DNA of 64,000 bases from Euglena gracilis (taxonomy: Eukaryota; Euglenida; Euglenophyceae; Euglenales), in NCBI GenBank assembly GCA_039621445.1, contig CP154954.1, positions 62,567,205-62,631,204 of the forward strand, in the 5' to 3' direction. The notes beneath the pieces were generated by a model. It ran no database searches. It saw only the letters and a program-made list of their open reading frames with translations, and had not been told where the DNA came from. Below are positions 1 to 11,297 of this stretch, one piece after another; the stretch's first letter is position 1, and every line of letters starts with the position of its first letter. A program made the position numbers and the translations under genes.

Positions 1-520
1 TGGTGTTGAAGGCGTTGGAAACGTCGGCCTGGAAAACCACCCAATCGCCATCCACTGGCAGAGACGCCAGTGCGGCCTGTACCGCCAACCCGACTGTCTC
101 CGCTCCGTAGCGCACCCCCACTCCCAATTGCTGCGGGAACAGCTGAGACGTTTCCGCTTTGCACTGCGGGTGTCGCAACAGCATTTTCCCAATGAAGCGC
201 CGCAGGCAATCCCCCACGGCGATCGGCCGTAGACCGCCATCCTTTTTGGTAAGTGGGATCAGGTTTGACGTACCAAAGATGATCGAGGCTTTTGCTGGCA
301 GAGAGCCCTCCCAGGCCTTCTGAGCCAGGGACCCCAAGGCTGTGTGCAGCGGGCCTGTCCCGGCCTCACGGTCCAACAAGTCCCGAAGGTGTTGAGGACG
401 GAGACCAGATGGGCCAGGGGCGCTGCCTCGGGGGAAAGAGGCTGCAGCTTCTTGCACAATTGAAGACGAGATGAAGTCATTAGTTTGTGGCGTATTGCCT
501 GCCCCAGGCAGCGGCAAACT
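1..520 (-). pseudogene. Non-LTR retrotransposon, N-terminal part of reverse transcriptase (downstream part of split ORF)
   Basis: The minus strand stays open from 520 to the window edge in one frame. It reads GPSGLRPQHL, then LIPLTKKDGGLRPIAVGDCL (RT finger region) and finally FQADVSNAFNT, the first catalytic-aspartate block (RT motif A) of LINE-type reverse transcriptases. The rest of the RT lies outside the window. The element copies its RNA by target-primed reverse transcription. The frame continues without loss into 7322-8730 once the inserted LTR element (521-7321) and one copy of the AAACT duplication are ignored, so both pieces belong to one element. No stop is seen in this part. It is called a pseudogene because of the insertion. 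Confidence 0.85.
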
Positions 521-536
521 AGTGTACGTCCAAAGC
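521..536 (-). repeat. 16-bp remnant of the 3' LTR
   Basis: AGTGTACGTCCAAAGC is identical to the outer end of the full LTRs at 6894, 45900 and 62304. The internal sequence follows at once. The junction near 537-541 marks the deletion point. Confidence 0.85.
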
Positions 537-2250
537 CAAAGAATCCTCAAAAATCGGTACATTAGTCGGTAAATCCCACCAATAAAAACATACATACGAT
601 AGTTGGGTGAACCATTCCGCTTCCGGAATGATGGGTATGAGAATAACTCCACGGGCTTCATCCCGCAGAATTTTCTCAACCGCACATTCGATAAGTTTTG
701 GGGGAGGGTGCATCCATAACACCGTATCACCCCAAAATTTATCAAATGCGTTGGAGTGTTGTGACCAATGACGTGGCAAACGGGCATGTGCATTGGATGA
801 GAAGGCATCGATTTCCAATGCCAAATCAAAAGAATCAGCCAATGTCGCGATTTTGGAAAACCATCGTTCCAAAATGCGATATTGACCAAAATTGAAAGCA
901 TTCCACACGCGTTTCGCGTATTCATGCACCCGATTTCCGGGTTGTAGAGAAGAAACACAATGAATGGATCCACAAACATGCGGGTTGTCTTCCACTACCC
1001 CAAGGGGTAATCCCAAGGGAGTTTGGACAGATTGGGGATTTCCCCATTCCGCATCAAATCCGCTACAAGTGTAATTGCGAATGTAATTAGGAATGGCGCT
1101 TTTCGCGTTTGCAAACAACGAGGCTAATCCGCGTTGTTGGAGTACTCGGTGTATCTCCGCGCATTGCTGTGGATTCCGTATTCGGAATTGCGATTAGTGT
1201 CGGATTTTCAACTAAACATCCACAATCGAAATCCGATTGGGTAGAAATTCTCCTGCAGTGCACACATTGGAAGGAAGTGTGTTGGTGTGACAGGTGTGCG
1301 TGTAAGTGGGTGTCGGAGGCATTAGCCGGTGAGTCTTGTACAGGTGTGCCTGGATTCGGCACAACTGGTGGGAAACGGAGTGGTGGTGTAGCTGGGCGAC
1401 TACTCGACACCGTAATTACTTCAGGCCTTTGGGCTTTCGTCTTGTAACCCAGTGAAACGGCGGGGCTACCGCTACTCGCTTGCCCTGCCTCATGTGGAAC
1501 GCATGTTGGTGTGTCATTGGGCAGGGGGGAGGCTTTCTCCGTACCCCGGGTGTGGAAAACGGTTGTTGGTGTGGTGGATAACGGTGTTGCCATTGTGGGT
1601 AACGGTGTTGGAAAAGTGGTGGTCGTCCTTGCGGATGACAACGGTGATGGTGGTTTGGGTGGCATGGAAGTGATGGGTGCTGTGCGCAAACCGTGGGAGT
1701 GGCAATCCACAACCAATCGGTACTGGCGTAAAAATGGGTATCCCAAAATTACGTCAGACCCGTGAATTCCGGACTCGTAACCCCAAATATTGGTGAAATG
1801 TTGTAATTGTGGGGGTTGTGAGTGATGCTTCGGAATGATGGGCAAGAGTATCTCGAGCACACATCCCAAATCACCACCACACATGGGGGTGTTATCCGCG
1901 GTTGTAATTTTGATCGGTTTCTTGGCGCTTACCAAGAGCGGGGTCGGTATCAACCCCAACCGAAAGAGCAGTGCAATGCGACAACCAGTGTCAATGAGAA
2001 TTTTGACTTTGGTGGAGAAATTTTAAATGCGGATTTCCGCTTGGACGAGTAATTCCATTGGTGGTACGCAAAGTGAAGGGTCTGGCGGAAATACGTTTGC
2101 ATGCCAGCTCTCCCATGAACCCTTTCCTACTTTGCTCAGCATTCCGAGCGGAAATGTGGAGTGGGGGGTAGGGGACCCGAAATAATTCCGGGTACTGACC
2201 GTGAAGGCGGATGGGCAGGGGGGGTAAGGTTGATCAGGTCTTACCTCCAT
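537..2250 (-). pseudogene. Broken pol: protease and methylase-like domain of the deleted chromovirus copy
   Basis: This is homologous to the first about 580 residues of the pol frame at 53937-57935. It holds a retropepsin-like protease (ILIDTG active site; downstream ILGYPFL) and a DIRS-type methylase-like segment (EIDAFSSNA ... LWMHPPP). A CAA-to-TAA change near 2022 interrupts the frame before the protease. A 26-bp deletion near 1150, compared with the second copy, shifts the frame so that it continues as 1118-519. The frame then runs into the deletion, so RT, RNase H and integrase are absent. Not functional. Confidence 0.85.
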
Positions 2251-2295
2251 CTGTTCATCAGCCCAGAGGTCCGTGCCCTCGGACCTCGGGCTCCC

Positions 2296-5200
2296 CTACT
2301 CCAAGTCCGAACCGGCCGCATAGCCGGCAACGGACTTTTTGGTAGAATAGATGGAATTCAATGAGCGCACCGCCATTCGGGCCTCATTAAATTCCCCGTC
2401 CGAGGTCTCATCCCCCTCCCTGCCCGAAGCCGGGGTGTCCTCCTCCAAACAAGATATCTTGAAACCGACCTTTTGCCGGTTGGAGGAGTAACCACGGTCA
2501 TCGCGGCGCTTACCGCGATTTCCGTAGCCGGGCCGGGGGGAACGAGATCTGGGACATTTGGATGCGTGGTGATCTTTGGAACCACAAAGTGAACAACGGG
2601 ATTTGTGGCGGGATTCCGCATAACGGGGGGAACGGTATTCCGTTCGACCGTCAAACCGTCGTGGTGAACGGGTTTCCCGTCGACCATGACCGGTGTACCG
2701 GGGTTTCCCCGGTGACTCCCGCGAAGAGGATGATCCACTTCGCGAACGAGATCGTGAAGAGTCGCGTTTGAAATCCCGTTTTCGGGTAGGGGGTCCAGGT
2801 GACCGACCGCGAGAGGGACGGGTTTCCCGACCATCACGCGATGGTGACTTGGGCCTACTACCGCTAAAGCGGTTCTCCGAAGAACGTGAAACTCCCGATT
2901 GACGTGAAAACGCCGAGGAACCCGATCCCCGTGAGGAGGTCGAGCCCCTTGGGCTTCCAATACGCTTTCGCGCATCGGGATTCGGGCATTCCCGAGACAT
3001 GTGACCAGATTTGTTGCACAAAAAGCACAGTTTATCCGTGCCCTGGTCCGAAGAACGCTGATTCCGCGTTTTCGGTCCCGTGGTGGGTGACCTTGGTGAC
3101 ATGGGTGATTTTTGCAACGCATTAACCGCAGCCGCAGGGATTCCCGCGGTGGGATGCATTTGGAAAGCGGACTGTATTTGTCCCAAAACTTGTGTGAGCT
3201 TGAGTTGCTTTGACACATAATTCCAACGTTGGGCAAGAGTCATCTCATGCCCTGCCAACTCCTCGCGATGGATATCCTTCACGAGGGATGGTATGAAATG
3301 CAACAAAACGGCATCGAATTGTTCGCGCATTTGCTTCTCGCTAAGTTCATCAACTTCGGAAGCAAGTGCTAACCATTTGGCATACCAAAGGTCAATGGAT
3401 TTCCATTTGCGATCCGATGGTGCGGATTGTCGCCACTTCTTTTCCAGGGTAATCCTGGTGACCAAGCTGGAGTTGGTTGAAGCGTATTGCTCAACCAGGT
3501 CATCGAATTATACGCCATTACGTATCACCAAATTACGTGCGCGTTCTCGCTCCTCCCTCGGTAGGCAATCGATGAATTCCATCTTGACTACCTCGGGATT
3601 CGGGTCTTGGGTGGGTCCCTTTAGTGCCCAATAGTACTCCCAGTCCCGAAAAAATTGTTTCCATGTGGTTGGATCCCGGTCCCATTGGGGCTTCACCTTG
3701 TTCGCGATTGCGATGGTGCCCTTGAAGTCTCTCTGAGTAACCCGCTGACCCTCGGTGGTATTCCAGGGGTTTGGGTCAGGGTAATTCTTAACACCAAACG
3801 CGTTCCGCGGATTTTCCGCTCCATGTGTAACCCGTGCAGGATTTCCGGCACCAAGTGTAAGGTTGGCAGGATTTTCCTGCGGGATTTGCGAAAAATACGG
3901 TGAAATTCTCCCGGTGGGGCGGGTTTCCCGCCGAAATCCCGACGGGTGGTCTGGTAATCCAGAACCCGTTGGTGGTTGGTATGATCGCGAATGCGACACA
4001 TGACCAATACCAGGTGTGGGGTGTTGGCTCATTCCTCGTACAAGGTTGGAATGTTGAATTTCTTGGTGGAGACTCGAATTTTCGAGTGGGGGGTCAATTT
4101 CCTCATCGGAAATGTCGTGCGAAGAGTGAGTTTGTGGTGTGGGCAAATGCAAAGGTGGTACAATTCGCGTTTTCGCGGGTGGTTGTACCAAATTCGCGGT
4201 GGTTGTAGGGATTCCTACTCCAGAAACGGTAATTTGAGAACACGATTCCGGGACATTTGGAATACCAACCGCAGTGCTTACCGCGGTGGATGGTGGCACA
4301 ACCGGTGCCGGAGTGGACATTTTATCCAAACTCGCGGACAAGTCATGCACCGTTTCTTCCAAATGTTCCACCAACTGGAGTTGGCCGCAAATACGGTCAA
4401 ACTCAGTCTCCAAATGCCTCATGCGTTTGCGGTAACGGGAAAAATCTTCCAAGTGTGGCAACTTTTCAGAAACCAAGTGTAATTCTTGGGCAAGATTTCC
4501 TTGGGACTCCTCCACATTCCGGAGTTGACCCGCAAGCGCTTTTACCGCATTTGAAACGGTTTGCAATTGGTGGAGTGACTTGGTGGGGGTTCCCGCGGTG
4601 GTGCAGGAATTTTCCGCGGTTGGCTTTTCCAACAACGCGGAAATTCGTCCATCTAACCGTGAAACCTCATCTTGCATTGATCGGGCATTCCGATTCACAG
4701 ATTCCTCAAGTTGAATCAAACTTGTGCAAAATGCTTGCAAGGTATCCTTGTTGTCACCAAGCATTTTGTTGTAAAATGAGCAAAACTCCGGTGACTCGGA
4801 TATCCGAGCACGCGAAATGGGGGGTAGTGAGCGGATTTCCGCTACTGTGGTGGACAACAAGGTGCAACGGGTTTGTAATTCCCCAATAGCGGCTTGAATA
4901 CCACTAATGTCGGGAATTCGCTTGGAAAGTGCGGAAACATGCTCCTGCAAACCGACAACGGTGGCATTAATACCGCCAATGTCCGTTTGCATTTGTTGTT
5001 GCGTGAAATCCAACCGTTGTGCGCAATCCGCGATTTTCGCGTTCAAGGTGGTTAATCCATCCTGATTTGCGGCACAATGGCAGGATTTTTGCTCCAAGTG
5101 TGAAATTCGTTACTCCAAAAGCTGGATTTGCGTACGGGGAACAAAATTTTCTTGCACGTTTGCCTGAAATTGTTTCAAGTGCTCGATTTCCGAGCCAAGA

Positions 5201-6399
5201 TGCAAAATCCGTTGTTGTGCTTCTTGGAAAGAAGTGGTAAGTGCGGCAAAATGCTCAATCGCAACAAAGTTACCGATTTCCGGCATTTTGGGGGTGGCAT
5301 TTTGCGCTTGTAACTGCTGCTGCTGCAATTGCAGTAGCATGGTTGAGCAGGATTCCACTTTGGCAAAAAGATGGTTCATACCATCTTGCACATGCAGAAA
5401 CTTGCAGTCATTCCGCGTTTCCGCTTCATGCAGCATTTCGCTGATTTATTGGAAATTGTGTGGAAGTTGGATGCGCAAAATACTGTCAACACTTTCTCGA
5501 AAATGCTGAAGGTCTTTCCCCGCATTTTCAAAATTGTGTTGGCAATATTTGCCGATTTCCTGCAAATAATTCCAGCAACATTCCAGTTTGGTGTTGACAA
5601 CCCGTTGATTGTCCTCATCAAACTGCAAAACTTTGTTGAGCATGGTTGCGCATTCCGCAACGCATTGGTGGACATGCAAAATTTGCTTGCTAAGCGGGTG
5701 ATCCGCTGGGAGTTGACCGAGAATTCGGTAAACATCACCGGGGGTGAGGTTATCCCTCAAATCTTCCTCGTAGTCCTCCACAATAGAAACGGCACCAGAG
5801 ATTTCCGGTACCACCAGACGCATATCTGGGTTCCATGGCAATGGAGGGAAAACCGCAGCTTCCGCGGGTAATCCCGGCAATGCGCGAAATGGTGTGGGGG
5901 GTGGTAATTGAGGGGGGGGTTGGAAAAAACACGGTGTTTCCACCGAGTTACACTCCAAAAGGCCCACCGGTGCTTCCACCGGGGATCTTTTGGGTGTGAA
6001 CAGAGCAAAGGGCAAATACCCCTCACTTTGTTCATGGGTAATATGAGTAACCAAGTGTGAGGGTGCAAGGGGTTCATCCCCTCGCCGCATCAATGATGGG
6101 TGAATCGGGATGGAGGAAGGCATTTTGCCACCGACATCCCGGACAATCAATGACAATGATGATGAAGAGGGTTCATTACCCCCATGCAACAATAAAGGCG
6201 TTTCGCCTTTTGACAATGACAAATGAGTCAAATTGCCTTCTTCTTGCTTGGGGGGTCGGGAATTGGAACTTGTTTCATTCAAACCGTTCCAATCCCCGCA
6301 ATCTTCATCACAATTGCTCAATGAACTCATCAACAAGTCATAATCAAATTTGGGGTTGGGGCTTGTGCTCTGCATCTTTTGAGATGGGTAAAAAGGCAA
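2296..6399 (-). pseudogene. Gag of the deleted chromovirus copy (two zinc knuckles, RS-rich, coiled coils)
   Basis: Gag packages the element RNA. From the N terminus: a Ser/Pro-rich lead, long heptad-like helices (4300-5700; Gln/Leu-rich), a capsid-like region (TTWKQFFRDWEYYW ... LVEQYASTN) and two CCHC knuckles, CFLCNKSGHMSREC and CSLCGSKDHHASKC, separated by an Arg/Ser-dipeptide-rich stretch. At least three interruptions break it: TAA at about 5443 (CAA in the other copy), TAA at about 5107 (GAA in the other copy) and a stop near 3505. The second copy has different stops, so the two decayed independently. An RS stretch between knuckles is unusual for Ty3-type gag. Confidence 0.85.
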
Positions 6400-6488
6400 A
6401 AACCCAAAAATTCACACAAATAAGCAGAGAAACAGGGACCAGAAAGGTTGTATCGGCGATTACCGAACAGAGCCTTCTGAGACCTGCA

Positions 6489-6750
6489 TGTTCCCACCCA
6501 CCAGAAGCCCTTTTGTTTCAAAATGGCTTTTCGGCAAAACGGCGAAAAAACCGTTTAACCGTCATCAAAACGGCAAAAAAGCCGTTTTGCCATCTGCAAT
6601 GCAGCAAAAAAGCCGTTTTGCCATTGGCAAAGCGGCAAAAAAGCCGTTTCGCCGTTGGCAAAACGGCGAAAAAGCCGTTTTGCCAGCCAAAAGTGAGAAA
6701 AATGGCAAAAAAGCCGAAAAGCCGAAATGAAACACATCCGGGTGGGAACA
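6489..6750. mobile_element. 262-bp MITE with TA target site (Tc1/mariner-like), inside the retrotransposon 5' leader
   Basis: The second retrotransposon copy has an uninterrupted empty site (GACCTGTATCC). Here the site is split by a segment with terminal inverted repeats TGTTCCCACCC / GGGTGGGAACA, flanked by CA (left, presumably a mutated TA) and TA (right, 6751-6752). The interior is made of short palindromic repeats of the type CGGCAAAAAAGCCGTTTTGCC. There is no coding capacity. The TA duplication suggests mobilisation by a Tc1/mariner-type transposase. Confidence 0.8.
6540..6722. repeat. Tandem palindromic repeat core of the MITE
   Basis: There are about seven units of roughly 21-25 bp around AACGGCAAAAAAGCCGTTTT. 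Each can fold on itself (AAACGGC / GCCGTTT). The repeat is absent from the other retrotransposon copy. Confidence 0.8.
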
Positions 6751-6883
6751 TATCCTTGCTTAAAGGTTGGCTAGGGGTCAGGAACAGTACTTTCACCGTG
6801 TTTCACGGCTCAGTACGATCCTCACCACCAGTCAACCACAGAGTTTCTCTGTGTGGAACGTCTGTGTAGGATCGTTGCCTAAA

Positions 6884-6893
6884 TCTGCTACCA
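6884..6893 (-). other. Primer binding site, initiator-Met tRNA type
   Basis: On the minus strand, TGGTAGCAGA directly follows the LTR. It complements the 3' end (TCTGCTACCA) of typical eukaryotic initiator-Met tRNA. The same site lies at 62294-62303. Confidence 0.8.
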
Positions 6894-7321
6894 AGTGTAC
6901 GTCCAAAGCTTTCCCTTTTCCCCTTTTTGGAACTTTCTGTAAAAGCCTTTCGCTTTCGCCTTGGAGCGCAGCCTACTTATGGTAGGGAAAAGTCTTTGGA
7001 GTAACGAAAAGTGGTTTTCCCCTTTTCTTCCCAATTCCCCAAGAAGCAAAGCACAAAGCAAAGATTCAGAAGTTTCTTCTGAGATCAAGTTCGACTGTTC
7101 CGAGGGTTTTTCCCTCTGACAAAACCAATGGTCAAACTTTGAGATTGTGAGAGTAAAGAATACCACCTGTGGGGGAAGGAGAGAAAAGTGCTGACGTGTC
7201 CAGGGGCAGATCCCAGAAGGGTCTGCCACGATCCTACCAGCTGTGGTTTTCCACAGTGGTGCGACCGTCACAGAACCCACTCTGCAGATATCCTACAGAG
7301 CTGGGACGTGCCTGGTACACA
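6894..7321 (-). repeat. LTR (428 bp), 5' LTR of the deleted element
   Basis: Runs from AGTGTACGTCC to TGGTACACA. It has the same length and nearly the same sequence as 45900-46327 and 62304-62731. As a 5' LTR read on the minus strand it would carry the promoter of the element. Confidence 0.9.
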
Positions 7322-8730
7322 AAACTGGCTCGTAATGGAGACCCATGTGGATGGAGCGAAAGGAGCTTCTGCATCACTGCTGGATCCCCAGGCGATGCCA
7401 GGGGCAAAGAGGTGAGAGCGTCCACGGCCTTGCCGAGGGCCCCTTCTTCAACGAGTCCGCGCACCCGGTCCATAAGACCACGTGCCACAGAATCAGAAGT
7501 AGAGCCAGAGGGGTTGGCGCGGGTGGTGGGCCGCTTTCGCCGTCTGTCAGAGCGAAGCGGGTCAAACAAAGCGGCAAACTCTCCTGCGTGCCACTGTGCC
7601 AGTCTCTTTTCCAGGAGGCAATGCAATGTGTGTTGATGGGAAGACGAGGTTTTGGGAGGGGCACCAAGAACGAGTTTCGGAAAAATGAACAGACGGTGTA
7701 GAGCTTCCCAGGTTTGGGCTTGGAGAAAGGTCTGAATGGAGGATGCAAGGGCGTCACAAATGGCGTGACGACTTGACACTGGGATATGGCGAAGAGTGGG
7801 GCAGTTGGTGGAGAGAACCACCTGCAGCTTGGGCTGCATATCTGGGCACGGGAGAGACAGGGGAGTGCCATTCCCGACGGGTTGGTGCGGTGAAGAGGGG
7901 AGTGGGACGGAGGGGTGTGGAGAAGCGTGGACGGCCGAGGCACCCTGGTGGGGGCATTGGCAACGTTCTCTTGCCCGTAGCAAGGTCCGACAGACGGCGC
8001 AAGTCGTGGTCGCAGTAGCTCGCAGAAATTCGGGGGTGGGTGATCGTCCGGCGGCGACGTGTTGAGAGACGTGAGATAGGACCTGAGAGCGAGTCATGGT
8101 TGTCCGCGAGCGTGGGCAATCTGCAAAGGGGCAGGTGTCATGGGAGGCAAAGGAAAACCCCGGACCAAGGTCGGACGGCAGGCCGGGATGCAGCGTCGTT
8201 GCTGCTGGGGAGGATGGTGCGGGGGACAGGGAGGCCAACGCCATTTCTTGAGACAGACCGGTGTGGGGTATAGAGGGTGTGGAGGCTTGTGACTCCCGAT
8301 TCTGGCGTGTCTTTTTGGCGGAGTCCCGATTGGTGTTGGGCCCCGGATTACTCTCGATGTCGCCGCAGGAGAGCAGGGCGAAACCTCTTCCAGAGCGCAG
8401 AAGGGCATTTAGGGAGGAAAAGGGCGGCAGCCAGCGTTCCTGAGCGGAGGTGGGGAAGCGGAAGGCGCACCGAGTGGGCGCCGAACGTGGCGGAACTGTT
8501 GCCCGGGATGGTAGTACGGACGAGCAAAACCAAGGCCAATGCCACTCCTTACAAGAGCAGCATTGTATTGGCGGTGGGAAGCGGGTGTCCCAAAGTGTGT
8601 GCTGATGGAAGACGAAAAGGCGTTCCCGGAAGGCCAGCACCGGGGACGAGGTGTGTCGTTGTATCCATTTGAAAGACTTGTGCCAGTCCCGGTCCCGGTC
8701 TGGCTGAAGGCATCCACGGCCTCGTGACAC
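7322..8730 (-). pseudogene. Non-LTR retrotransposon ORF, N-terminal part with 2A peptide and zinc finger
   Basis: This is the amino-terminal part of the LINE polyprotein. About 130 residues precede LLSCGDIESNPGP (near 8338-8375), which fits the 2A consensus D-x-E-x-N-P-G-P. Such peptides make the ribosome skip a bond and release the upstream product. After it come a C2H2-like finger (CPFADC ... HVSQH), a CAVC ... CQC cluster and the Arg/Ala-rich ARGLMDRVRGLVEEGALGKA region typical just before a LINE RT. The frame continues into 1-520 across the inserted retrotransposon. Starting at the first ATG (8730) is a guess. 2A peptides are established in L1Tc of trypanosomes, also Euglenozoa. Confidence 0.8.
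8338..8376 (-). other. 2A ribosome-skipping motif
   Basis: Encodes LLSCGDIESNPGP. All invariant residues (D, E, N, P, G, P) are present. Skipping is expected between the final G and P. Activity is inferred from the motif. Confidence 0.85.
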
Positions 8731-9522
8731 TCAGTCTCCTCTTTTTTTTCCCCCGCATAAAGTATGAATCGCCTTCCCCTCTTTTTTAGAATACTTTTGG
8801 TGTGGAATCTGGCACCAGCACGGGGGGGGGGGCACATTTTGCCCCGGCGCCGAAGTCTGTTTGTCCCCTACTGAGGTTGTTTTGCAACATTTCCATAAGA
8901 ATTTCCAGAGGGCCCAGACTTCGAAAATTACTACTCTCCCCCCGAATTGTCCCCCCCCCCCCAGATTTGCCGTTCGCCAAGAACTGCTGAGCCCCTTGCA
9001 GTGAATGTCGACTGGTCCCCCCTGTGCCATGCAGCCTAAGAGGATTGTATGAGGAGTTGTTTTCGTTCTCGGTGAGGGCACCCCTCCCAGCAGGCAGATT
9101 CTCTGGATGTGGGCATCGAGCCCTCCACCCACCATCAGGCCCCAGGACAGCCCAAACGACAGAGGACGGGAATGCAAAAACCAGAGTACAAGCACACAGC
9201 ACCAAAACAGACCATCGGTGAAATCACAAACCATATAAGGGCAAAGGACACCAAAAAAGGAACTCTTTTGATTTTTAAAAAATTGGTTTTTTTCCCAAAA
9301 TTTCATTCCATTTTTTTGAGGAACTCTGTAACAAATGCAGGGCTGGAAGTTTGGCAAAAACCTCATTAACAATGAAAAATTTGTTTTGCCTTAAATATGG
9401 CCCTCTGAAATCGATTGGAGTCATTCTTTCTGGCGCAGTGTAATTTTTGGGTAAGAAGTTATCCAGTTTGGATAACCTCAATCTGGATTGGGGGTAAATT
9501 TTTTTTAACCAGGCCGAAGCCA
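8731..9522. other. Presumed 5' leader of the LINE and unassigned sequence
   Basis: No convincing gene. There are G and C runs at about 8821-8830 and 8950-8962. The 5' end of the LINE could not be placed, because the usual terminal duplication cannot be seen from one end. Confidence 0.4.
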
Positions 9523-9559
9523 ATCTGGCCCAGACATTCATTTAGTGTGGTACACCAAG

Positions 9560-9725
9560 GTTGTCATTTTGTGGTTCACTGTGGACACCACAAAATTTTT
9601 TGTGGTTCACCTGTGGACACCAAAAAATTTTTTGTGGTTCACTTGTGGACACCAAAAACATTTTTGTGGTTCACCTGTGGACACCAAAGTAATATTTGTG
9701 GATCACATGTGGACACCAAAAAATT
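9560..9725. repeat. Subterminal minisatellite, left
   Basis: Four to five direct copies of a roughly 33-37-bp unit containing TGTGGTTCACCTGTGGACACC followed by an A/T run. They may be transposase binding sites, as subterminal repeats are in other hAT elements. Confidence 0.8.
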
Positions 9726-10884
9726 TCCCGCCGCCTGCTGACATTTGCATCATTTTCTTTCTCATCAACAGCAATGAAGCAATCTTCTTTGAACATTTTT
9801 GACTCAGGCGGCGTAAGTTGGCCAAAAATTCTGGTGCTCTGAAAACAGAAGAGGAAGCAGAAAACCACTTCCAAAAAAGGGTCATATTTTCGATTTTTTT
9901 TTGAAGAGGTTCTGATTTTGGCCAATTCCGGTGGACGTTTGGCTCACAGTAAAGGAGACCGATACAATCGAAAACAGACCTAAGAAGGCCAACTTATTTT
10001 TCGAATTCTAGTAAAATCAACAAAACCAATCAAAAATACATGAACAGGAGGAAACAACAAAAATAAGCGTTTGTCTGTTTGTTTCTGCTGCCGTAGGCCC
10101 CGAAGGAACGAAACAGAAAAATTAAAAAATGGAAGCGGTAAATATTGCATTCCCCTTCAAAAGCAGGAGATGTGCAACGAAAACTGAACACAATGAATCA
10201 TACAGAATGTAATGTAAAAATGTGCATAATGTTTGCACACCAAAAAGGAAGCGGAAAACCGCTTTGAAAGAATCTGAAACAAAAATAGTATGAATTGAAA
10301 TGATCAACAATGATCACCAAACGATATTCCAATCCCAATAACAACGAAGAACGTCTCATATTATTATTATCATCTCATAGTGCAAAAAAGGCAAAAACCA
10401 GAATGAAAAACTATACTGAATGTGGTCTTTCATTGAATGGTCAAGTTGAAGATCTGACACCACAGCAATGAAGTGGCTTTCCGGCTCCTACCTCAAAACA
10501 AAGCACATGGCATTGTCGATTTTTCAGGCACTTTTTCAGGCATTGAGGCACTCGGCACTCAACTGACATCCCACAATGCCCCAGAATGCTCCCAATGTCC
10601 GCAGCCATGCCAAAGCCCCACGATAATGTCGCGTGATTCTGCTTCCATCAAGCGGAATTCCGCTTCATCGGCGCCAGTACTCAACTTTTTGATGGTATCC
10701 TTGTTGGGTAAGTTGTCTATACAGCACGTCTGCTTGAGAACTCTCGATAGCAATCTGTCTAATTTCAACTGCCACGCTTCGTGGATTGAGCCGGGGCCAA
10801 GGCTCACAATGTGGCTGAGGTGTCTAAAGATCAATCCGCCTTTAGGTGTAATTTTTACTTTTTTCGATCCTCAATCAATTTTTG

Positions 10885-11040
10885 TGGACCACAATTTTTT
10901 TTGTGGACACCACAAAAAATTTTGTGGTTCACCTGTGGACACCAAAAAATTTTTTGTGGTTCACTTGTGGACACCAAAAAAAATTTTGTGGTTCACCTGT
11001 GGACACCAGAAAAAAATTTGTGGTTCACACGTCTTTTGTG
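10885..11040. repeat. Subterminal minisatellite, right
   Basis: The same unit as at 9560-9725, in the same orientation, about four copies. Confidence 0.8.
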
Positions 11041-11297
11041 AACCACACTAAATGAATGTCTGATCTGGCCAGGGGGGGGCAGCCCTTGGTCAGGCCTTAT
11101 GTTAGACCCGGCTTTCGGCCAGATGTCAGGTTTTAGGATTTAGGAATAAACCGAAATTCCGAGCGGCACTTCGCCAAGTTTTGGTCATTTTTTTCGTTTT
11201 TTTTCGGAAAAGAAATGTGAAAAAAGTCGCTGTTTTGGCCATTTTTTGGGTCGGGATTTCGATTGGTACTTCGAATTTATTTTAAGTTGGTTAAAAT

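Larger units (their letters stand above)
521..7321 (-). mobile_element. Internally deleted copy of the chromovirus family, inserted in the LINE
   Basis: This is a minus-strand LTR retrotransposon. Its upstream LTR (6894-7321) is full length, but the opposite LTR is cut to 16 bp (521-536) and joins directly to sequence matching about 56205 of the second copy. RT, RNase H, integrase, the accessory ORFs and most of the 3' LTR are therefore missing, about 10 kb in all. The 5-bp target duplication AAACT (516-520 and 7322-7326) is intact, so the deletion came after insertion. LTR, PBS and gag match the copy at 45900-62731 closely. Extra damage includes CAA-to-TAA stops and a 26-bp deletion near 1150. 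Confidence 0.9.
9531..11062. mobile_element. 1.5-kb non-autonomous hAT-type DNA transposon
   Basis: Terminal inverted repeats start CAGACATTCATTTAGTGTGG and end with the complement. A perfect 8-bp duplication ATCTGGCC flanks the element (9523-9530, 11063-11070). An 8-bp duplication and a CAG/CTG start are hAT features. Both subterminal zones carry direct copies of a GTGGTTCACCTGTGGACACC unit. No transposase is present. Short frames in the middle (about 10470-10830) match nothing recognised and may be captured host DNA. Confidence 0.9.

Noticed and set aside
9560-9725. Regularly spaced repeats, CRISPR-like
   Set aside because: The repeats are direct, AT-linked, almost without unique spacers, and lie inside a transposon of a eukaryote.
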